64,000 bases of DNA, taken from assembly GCA_963966185.1 (NCBI GenBank), contig CAWZYM010000403.1, positions 62,001-126,000 on the forward strand. The letters run 5' to 3'. The translations under genes and the position numbers were made by a program. This document shows positions 27,801-36,715 of this stretch, one piece after another; the first letter of the stretch is position 1; each line of letters starts with the position of its first letter. The DNA is from Rhabditoides inermis. Lineage: Eukaryota > Nematoda > Chromadorea > Rhabditida > Rhabditidae. The notes below the pieces were generated by a model. That model did not search any database and was not told where the DNA came from. It was given only the letters and a program-made list of their open reading frames with translations.

Positions 27801-30800
27801 TTGATTCGTTGAGAATCAACGAGCAGATTCTGGACTTGTGCGACGGTCAGACGTTCACGGCGGTGTCGACGGATGCTCCGATCGATTTGGTTAGCCGAGA
27901 GGCGAGTGTTGATCTAGCTGGTCGGCATCGCATGGCTTCATCGATCGAGCATATTTGGAAAGAGACTCCTAGTGGATTTCCTCCGCACAAATTGAGGTTG
28001 AAGGTCGGCTGCATAATAATGCTACTGCGCAATTTGAATGTGGCTGATGGTCTTTGCAATGGCACGAGACTGGAGGTTGTCAATTTTTCGCAGAACATGT
28101 TGGAGTGTAAAAACGTAACAACCAACGCGCCCGAAACTGTGTACATTCCGAAGGTAAAACTGACGTACGAGAATCCGCGCAATGACCTCGCCTTTGAGCG
28201 TTGGCAGTTTCCCGTGCGGCTCTCGTATGCAATGACTATAAATAAGAGTCAAGGACAAACGTTTGAAAAGGTCGGAATGGTCCTTAAGGCCCAACCGTTT
28301 GCTCACGGGCAGTTCTATGTGGGTCTTTCGCGCATTCGAAGCGCGGACGGTCTGCGAGTGTTCGCCGCATGGAGCAGTCGCAGCCGCGCGGACGGGACGA
28401 CAGCCAAGCCGATTCGCAACGTGGTGTACAAGGATGTGCTCTGAGTTTACCTCTGTTATGTTCACAGTAGTAGTGAGTGAGTGAGTGAGAGAGAGAGAGA
28501 GAGGGAGGGAGAGAGAAAGGGAGATAGTGAGTGTGTGTTTTCATCCTTTTGTTTTCAGATAGCTGGTGTCTCGATGCAGTCTGTGCGCGTCTTTGCGTTT
28601 CTTTTGCGTTTCTTTTGCCTTTCTTTTGCCCCGCTCTTTTGCCTTTTGCGCCGCTGTTTTCGTAATGTGTTCACGTTGCTTACTTTTGCATAATAGCAAC
28701 TTTTCGTTCAGTTTCGATTTCTTTCGCACAAATAAAGCTCTCTTTTGCTCATTTCTTGTGTTATTTCGATATTGATTGTGGTGGTGGGTTGTGGGGTACG
28801 GTACTGGTTGTGGGATTGTAACTGGTTCGAAGAGGTTGTTATGATGTGCTATATGTTTACTGTTTGGTCGTTTGCGTTCCTCCTAGATCTGCAACACGTT
28901 GGCGTATCGGACGCATTGCAGGCTGTATGCTCCACTCAAAGGGGGGTCGAGGGGGGCGAAGCCCCCTCGGCGGGGGGGTCCAAGGGGGGGCGGCAGCCCC
29001 CCCTTGAGGTAAAACAAAAGCAAAACCTCTTCTTTCTAATTCCTCATGCCCACTCCCAGGCTAGTCTCCTACCTATAGTATATCGTAAGGAAAATTTCTC
29101 CGTGACGCGACTATAAGCTTCATTTGCATATTTTTGTGACTTTTGTAATGGCTGGTGGACTTGTGATGATGCTGAGATGTCAGCAAAATCCTTTGCCCGC
29201 GCCGGGATTCGAACCCGTGGGTGCGGCGAGTGTAGGCGCGCCCGTGCGCCTTAGACCACTACACCACTTGGGCTTGTGTCAGCAGAGCGCGAGAGAGCAA
29301 TGAGGATGCAGCGAGGGGGCGTGGCCTGCGATAGCGCATGTGTGTGAATGGGTGTGAATGGGCGATTGCGAATGATATCGATGATTGCGCAACGGGGATG
29401 AAGGGGACAATGTGTTGGGGAGTGGTTGGGCTAATGTATTGAATAGTATTTGCATTGATATCGATTGATTAATAGTGATTAAACATATCAAATGCACGGG
29501 GTTTAATGGGTTGGTGCGTGCAATCGGCTGTAATGAAGCGGGTATGCGTCGTGGACATGTTTTGTTTGTTTCAATATTTTCTTTTTATTATATTCTTTTG
29601 TTCTAATCGCGTTTTCTCACTTTGATATGCGTTCAATATCAAAATAATCGCTTGAAACGCGTTTCGCAAAAACATCGTGTTTCGTTGTGCGGTGTATGGT
29701 GTAGCACAGTGATGATGACAATTCAAACAGCTGTGCATGCGTGTTTTTGTTTATTTCTTTGTTTTGCGATGTTTTTATTATGTAATTTGTGTTGTAATGT
29801 GTTTTATAATTTTTGTCGATACCAATTTGACGTGTTGTATGCGTTTGTCTTGCGTGTCGCACTCGTTTAGTCGCGTTTTCGCACATCATGCAATTCGAAT
29901 GTTTTTGAATTTCGTTGATTTTGTTGTTGTTTTGTATTGCGTTGTTGTTTTATTAGTTCGCAACGTGTTCTACATGTTTATTATTATTCATTTCAGGGTG
30001 ATCAAAGTTGGACAAGCCGGCTGCGTCGTGCGGCAACGGAACCGAGGCGTTCAAGGTGCGTGTTATTCATTTATTTTTGTTTACGTTTCACTATGATCTT
30101 TGCACTGTGTTCTTCTTATGTCGTATGTTTGTGATCGTTGTACTATGCACAACACAGTGTCTTTCAGAGCAACACCTCTCCAATCGGCCGCTTCTTCTGC
30201 CGCATCGACGCCATCGTGTTCAAGGTGTGTTTGGTTTTTTGGCGGGTTTCATATAGTTTTATGTTAAATTAGTTACTAAATTGCTTTGTGTTGTACTTCA
30301 GTTGTTGTGTTTTGTAATACAAATTGTTGCAGTCTTTCGTCTACGGAGACGTGCTGCCCGTCTGCTGCCCCGTCGTCACCGAGTTCAAGGTATGTTGTAT
30401 ATTATATTTTATTGTTTTTTTCCAATTTGTGAGCTATCGTCACATGTTGTTCAAGGCTCCTCTGTTCTGCTCCCTGCTCGTGTGGGGCGTCGTCGCTGGA
30501 CTAGAAGAAGAAGAAGCTCAAGTCGAACGCGGACGCACTCTCGACGGTTCAAGGTAGACGCTCATTTTATTAATTTGTTTACATTAATTGACTAGAATTT
30601 TAATGTGTATTTGTAGTATCGAAACATACATTGTGTTGTAGTTTAATGGACCAAATAAAACTCTCTTTAGCTCACTTGTTGTTATGATATGATTGTGATG
30701 GTGGGTTGCGGGGTACGGTATTGGTAATGGATTTGGGATTGATTCAGAATGATTGTGATTTTTGTTATTTTACTGTTTGGTCGTGTTTTATCCTCCTCGA

Positions 30801-33800
30801 GCAGCACCCCGTTGACGCATCGGACGCACAGCAGACTGTACGATTCACTCGAAGGGGGGGCAGGGGGGTCCACTCCCTCAACCACTCCTCAACCACGCCC
30901 TTAACCACTCCCTCAACCACTCGCTCAACCACTCGCTCAACCACTCGCTCAACCACTCCCTCAACCACTCGCTTATCCTCTCCCTCAACCACTCGCTTAT
31001 CCTCTTCCTCGGGTATGAAAACTACCTCAAACCGCGATAATGCACTTTGACGAAACGGCAGCATAGCAGGGCGTTGGAATATGTGAATAGAGGGGGGGGG
31101 GTCGAGGGGGGGCGGAGCCCCCCTCGGCGGGGGGGTCCAAGGGGGGGCGGCAGCCCCCCCTTGAGATAAAAAAAAAAGTTTTGATGAATTTTCAAATTTG
31201 TTTTTTAAATTTCAAGAATAGTATTTTCACTCCAAACAAAAACTCATTGCCACTCCCAGGCTAGTCTCTATCCATAGTATATGGTAAGGCGAATTTCTCC
31301 GTGACGCGACCATAAGCGCAATTTGCATATATGCAAATTTCTCGATGATGTAATGGTACAAGGGGACCGAGGACGATGCCGAGATGTCAGCAAAATCCTC
31401 TGCCCGTACCGGGATCGAACCCGTGGGTGCGGCATATCGAGGCGCGCCCGTGCGCCTTAGACCACTACACCACTTGGGCTTGTGTGAGCAGAGCGCGAGA
31501 GAGCGATGAGGACAGCGCGCGTCGGGCGATAGCGTGTGAATGAGTGTGAATAGACGTTGAATAGGCTGTGTGCTGGTACAATCGATGCTATAATGGATGG
31601 AACATGTGGTAAACTATTTAGACACGTTATTGCAATACGTCACTGCTTGATATCAATTAGATATCGATTGATATCGATTGATTGCAAGTGATTTCTGTGT
31701 ATTGTGTATGTGACCGAGCGGGCCGAGACGAGTGCGGGCTTTGCGGGAGGCTGCGCGTAGCCACTATTGCTCAGGCGGTAGAGCGTCCGCATGTCAAGCA
31801 GACCGTGCCGGGTTCGAATCCCGTCTGGCTCAGAATATTTTGCTTTCTTTAGACAAGTGTCAGAAGGATAGTGAATGGGTTTTAAGCGCATGAGAACGTC
31901 TCCCGGATAGTGTAGTGGCTATGATGCGGGCGCCGTAAGTGAGTGTCCGGGGTTCGAATCCCGCTGCTCCCAAATGTTTTTGCCCATGTCTTTATGATTT
32001 TTGCACTATTTTAAAAGAGTTTCCACTACATTTTTTCACTCCCTCAACCCAAAAGCGGGGGGTGCGGGGGGCGGCAGCCCCCCGATGCAACCAAAAAAAG
32101 AGAGAAGAAGCGGGGGGTGCGGGGGGCGGCAGCCCCCCGATGCAACCAAAAAAGAGAGAAGAAGCGGGGGGTGCGGGGGGCGGCAGCCCCCGATGCAACC
32201 AAAAAAGAGAGAAGAAGCGGGGGGGGGTCGAGGGGGGCGGAGCCCCCTCGGCGGGGGGGTCCAAGGGGGGGCGGCAGCCCCCCCTTGAGGTAAAAAAAAG
32301 TTTTTAGGAAATTTTCAAAATTTTTTCACAACTAAATAAAATTTATATACTTCCACTCCCTCTAAAGCAAAAACATGGCCACTCCCAGGCTAGTCTCTAC
32401 CTACAGTATATGAAAGTCGAAATTTCTCTGTCACGCGACTCTAGCTCATTTGCATATATGCAAATTTCTCGATGATGTAATGGTACAAGGGGACCGAGGA
32501 CGATGCCGAGATGTCAGCAAAATCCTCTGCCCGTACCGGGATTCGAACCCGTGGGTGCGGCAGATCGAGGCGCGCCCGTGCGCCTTAGACCACTACACCA
32601 CTTGGGCTTGTGCGTGCACTGTGCGAGAGAGCGATGAGGACAGCGCGCGTCGGGGCGATAGCGTGTGAATGGGTGTGAATAGGCGTTGAATAGGGTGTGT
32701 GCTGGTACAATCGATGCTATAATGGATGGAACATGTGGTAAACTATTTAGACACGTTATTGCAATACGTCAATGCTTGATATCGATTAGATATCGATTGA
32801 TATCGATTGATTGCAAGTGATTTCTGTGTATTGTGTATGTGACCGAGCGGGCAGAGACGAGTGCGGGCTTTGCGGGAGGCTGCGCGTAGCCACTATTGCT
32901 CAGGCGGTAGAGCGTCCGCATTTCAAGCAGACGGTGCCGGGTTCGAATCCCGTCTGGCTCAGAATAATTTGCTTTCTTTCGACAAGTGTCAGAAGGATAG
33001 TGAATGGGTTTTGAGCACATGAATACGTGTCCCGGGTAGTGTAGTGGCTATGATGCGGGCGCCGTAAGTGAGTGTCCGGGTTTCGAATCCCGCTGCTCCC
33101 AAATGTTTTGCCCATGCCTTTTATGAAGTTTGCACAAGTTTTAAAGCCTCTCCTCTCCTTTTTCCACTCCCTCAATCCAAAAGCGGGGGGTGCGGGGGGC
33201 GGCAGCCCCCCGATGCAATAAAAAGAAAGAAGAAAGGGGGGGTCGAGGGGGGGCGGAGCCCCCCTCGGCGGGGGGGTCCAAGGGGGGGCGGCAGCCCCCC
33301 CTTGAGGTGAAAAAAAGTTTTTAGAAAATTTTCAAAACTTTTTCACAACCAAATAAAATTTATATACTTCCACTCCCTCTAAAGCAAAAACATGGCCACT
33401 CCCAGGCTAGTTTATTTGTTGTTTTTCGAATGTTCTCCAAAAGTGCAACCCGCACACGACTCGATTCCAACATGAAATATTCTATCGTCACCATGACCAG
33501 TTACAACGTCATTCTCATGTTCATAATATCACCATCAGATTATCCCCGAATCCTCCTAATGGAATGGTTACCTCACCGCTTGCTCGCCGCTGTCGTCGAT
33601 TTGTCGCGATCCGAGCGCATCTCGTGCACTGGAATATTCTATGGCATCGTGTTGTTTCGTCCCAAACTCACATTGGTTAGTGCTGGCCGCGTGCGGCATG
33701 CGCTTGTTGAGGTCTTTCCTCAGCTCCCTCATCGCGTCCGTGTAGGGCTGGTCGGCGGACAGCGGCCGATTGCGAGTCACCTGGAGCGGTGCGGTTAGTC

Positions 33801-36677
33801 TAGTATCTTGGAACCTATTTCGAAATGTTCTGAAAACATATCAAGGCATTTCGAAGTGTTCTTCCGAAGGAAATCCGGGAGTGTTCTGGTGGCGATTCGA
33901 AAGGCATTTCCGAAGTCTTTCGAGGGAGTCTTTCGAAGAGACTGACCACAACGTATGTGTTATGCGCGTGTCAGTTTTTCCACGTGCATATTTCACGGGT
34001 TGTGACTTGTTTGTGTGCGAGTCACATCAGCTATTCGGGTATGGCGTGCGGTGTGCGCACAGGTATCCCCGGGCGACGTGAGCTGTTTGTTTGGTGTAGT
34101 GAAGATTTGTGACTCGGATGCACGAATCATGCAACACGCAAAAGTGTTACCTTGTTGGTGATGTTCTTGGCCCTGTTGGCGTAGACGAGTGTGTTGTACG
34201 TCTCCTCGTAGTTTCCACTCGCCGGACTCACGTGCGCTGAAAGTAAACAGTGTTTTGCCGATGCCTGCAAGACGATACATCCACAGCGCGTCAAATAGCA
34301 AGAGACGCTGCCGTTTTGCAATTATGCCGCTATTTGAGATGCGGTGTGCTTTCTGCTCGGCAATCTGTGGACTTTTGCTGCTCGCTCTGCTCTTCCGCGG
34401 AAATGAGCTGGTCTCAGGAGGAGGCGAGGAGAAGGGAGGCAAGAAGAGCGCCGCCGCAATATGCAATCATCCCTCCGGCCACCTTCTTGCGCGAGCATAG
34501 CTTCTTTCCTTTCTATTTCTGCCCGCCGCCGAAATTGCGCGAACTTATGTTCACGTGTCGGGTCTCAATGCTCACCGATCATGCAGGTCTTTGCACTTCC
34601 GCCCAGCGAGTCCTTCAGCAGCCGTGTCAGCTTCGAGTCACGGTAATTGACGTACTTGTGACCCTCTGTGTTATAAAGTGAGTTGTGCTTTGTTCGTTTG
34701 GCTTTGCTCACTTTGCGTGAGCGAGTTGATGACGTTGCCGAGTGCCAGCAGACTGCGGTTGATGGCGGCGCCTTCTTTCAAGCGCTGGCCACGGTTCTGT
34801 AAATTACAAATGAATGATTCAAGGTGACGTGACGTGCGCACATTAGTGTTTGACGCCCTCTCCGATCCAGCGAGGTCGATGAGGAAGAGTTTGCCGTGCT
34901 GACGGTTATTCCGCAGCAACGTCACCTGAGAGAGAGCCATATTATGTTCGCTCGCCACACGGCCACACAATTGTGTTTGTGGGAATCCGCCGTCTCTCTC
35001 CCCCCCCCCTCCCTTTTTCTCTCTATTCGTATGCGGTGCTTTCATTTTGGCCGCCGTTTTGCTCCACACTTCCTTCATCCCGCATTCCGTTCTTGCATTT
35101 CCGTGGTGTCTGGTGGTGTTTACCTGTAGCAGAGCGTGACTTCGCGATGACGTGAGATTTGCTCCGGTCGCCTCCTGCGTGCGCCGCTGGTTTCCCTCTT
35201 GCAGAATTTGCATGATCTGTGACGAAATGACGGATTGTACTTGTACACATGTACACACATTCACTTGATACGCACAACGCAGAGTTAGTCAATCTCAAGT
35301 CTACCCTGTTGATGTTGGGGGCGTTGACAGTGGAGAGCCCGGGCACTCGGATGTTGCCTCGCTCGTCTTCCATTAGATCCAGCATCCCCGACGACGGATT
35401 CAACAAGTCGCGTATCACCTCGTTGTAGATCTCCTAGAATATTCTCTTGTTTTGCCAGCTCTTCATTGCTGCACATCCCCTCCCTCCGACTCCGACGTTT
35501 GCCTTTCATCATCATTCCCACATTACCGTCGCCACATCACTCTCGGTTTTTGTATCCTATTCACCCACCGCACGCACGCCATCCACAGTTTCTAGCCGGC
35601 CAGTAATTGGAATGCGATATATACATTAACACATGTGTGGAATTGCTTCGCGGCAGTATACCGCTCGTACAATTCTCGTTTTGTCGCCCGGGACAGTACG
35701 CGAGAAACATATCGAGAAGTCAATCCCCCGCTACGATATAGTCATATAGAGAGAGTTTGTCGGCGACGACTGCAGCGCACGCCAGATTTTGCCTCGGGGG
35801 AGAATGATAATTACCTTCCTCTTTCTCGCGTCGTCGTCGCCCGCCCGCCTCGATCCGCAAAAAGCGGCGCCGAGAGAGGAGAGCGCAAAGAATTAGCGTC
35901 TCGACGACGGCGGCGGGGGAGGAGGGCGAGAAACATTGATTCCCGCCAATATGGACGTATAGGAACACGCCTCTGCCTCTCACTCTCTCACCCCCCGCCC
36001 TCGCCCCGTCTTTCTTCGACTTTGATTCGATTGTCGGAGGGATAAGGCAGCGCGGCAAGAAAAAAGGGGCGTGCAACTCTCTCTCTCTCTCTTTTCCCTC
36101 TCCCCCTCTTGCTCGCTTGTGCGACCACCCATGTATGTACTGGCAAGAATCAACGAGCTCACGAGGTAGGAGAGGTGGACTTGGTACTCGAGCAGGTTGA
36201 TCTTTTCGTAGAGGCTTTTGGTGAGCAGGGTCATCACTCCCGGATTGTCCTTGGTCCCCACCATCGTATACGTCTTGCCCGCGCCTGAAGCCCCGGACTG
36301 TTATCGGCATTTAATTATTGGCAGAAATGAGATGATGATAGGCTCTAGTCGACATCAATGCACAGACGAAATGAGTTGAGTTCGCAAGGATGTCTGATAG
36401 ACGTCGTAATCCGACTGGACAGGTTTTTCAGGAAAGAGGATTAGACGATGTGGTTAGGTTATGAACAATAAGAGTCTCAGAATGGGCGCTACCTGTGGCT
36501 CCATATGCAAATACGGTGGCGTTGTAGCCAGCGACGACACTGTCCACCATTGGTCCTGTGGTCGCGGCGTGAACATCCTCCTAGTAATGATCATCTTCAT
36601 TTCAACGCGGTAAAAGTATATCATTAGCCGTTTATCTCAGAGAGGGTAATGGCCCGTTTCGCGTTTTGTTTTTGTGC

Positions 36678-36715
<38 letters not shown>

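Larger units (their letters stand above)
20441..29064 (+). mobile_element. Helitron element 2 of 5: autonomous element with Rep/helicase, 8.6 kb
   Basis: It starts TCTCTATCTACAGTATAT directly after the CTAG of element 1 and ends CCCAGGCTAG at 29064, directly before element 3. It contains a minus-strand tRNA-like gene (20577-20650), exon-like segments (21378-22369), an intact 1976-codon Rep/helicase ORF (22514-28444), AATAAA at 28731 and the double hairpin (28941-29010). It is the only member of the array with the replicase, so it is the likely source of mobility for the others. Confidence 0.88.
29065..31264 (+). mobile_element. Helitron element 3 of 5 (non-autonomous, 2.2 kb)
   Basis: TCTCCTACCTATAGTATAT at 29065 and CTAG at 31261-31264. 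The first 1 kb is a near copy of element 1. It carries one set of four exon-like segments (29997-30553), AATAAA at 30654, a minisatellite of CTCAACCACTC units (about 30875-31013) and the double hairpin. There is no Rep/helicase. Confidence 0.85.
31265..32393 (+). mobile_element. Helitron element 4 of 5 (short, tRNA-rich, 1.1 kb)
   Basis: TCTCTATCCATAGTATAT at 31265 and CTAG at 32390-32393. It is closely similar to element 5 over most of its length. It carries three tRNA-like units, three copies of a 50-bp hairpin unit (32056-32216) and the double hairpin (32218-32292). No protein gene is visible. Confidence 0.85.
32394..33410 (+). mobile_element. Helitron element 5 of 5 (short, tRNA-rich, 1.0 kb)
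   Basis: TCTCTACCTACAGTATAT at 32394; CTAG at 33407-33410 is followed by host T (TTTATTTG), as expected for Helitron 3' ends. It is near-identical to element 4 except for fewer hairpin units, so the two share a recent origin. Confidence 0.85.

Noticed and set aside
32056..32216. Possible CRISPR-like array in Helitron element 4
   Set aside because: Only three units, spacers identical, eukaryotic context; simply tandem hairpin units.
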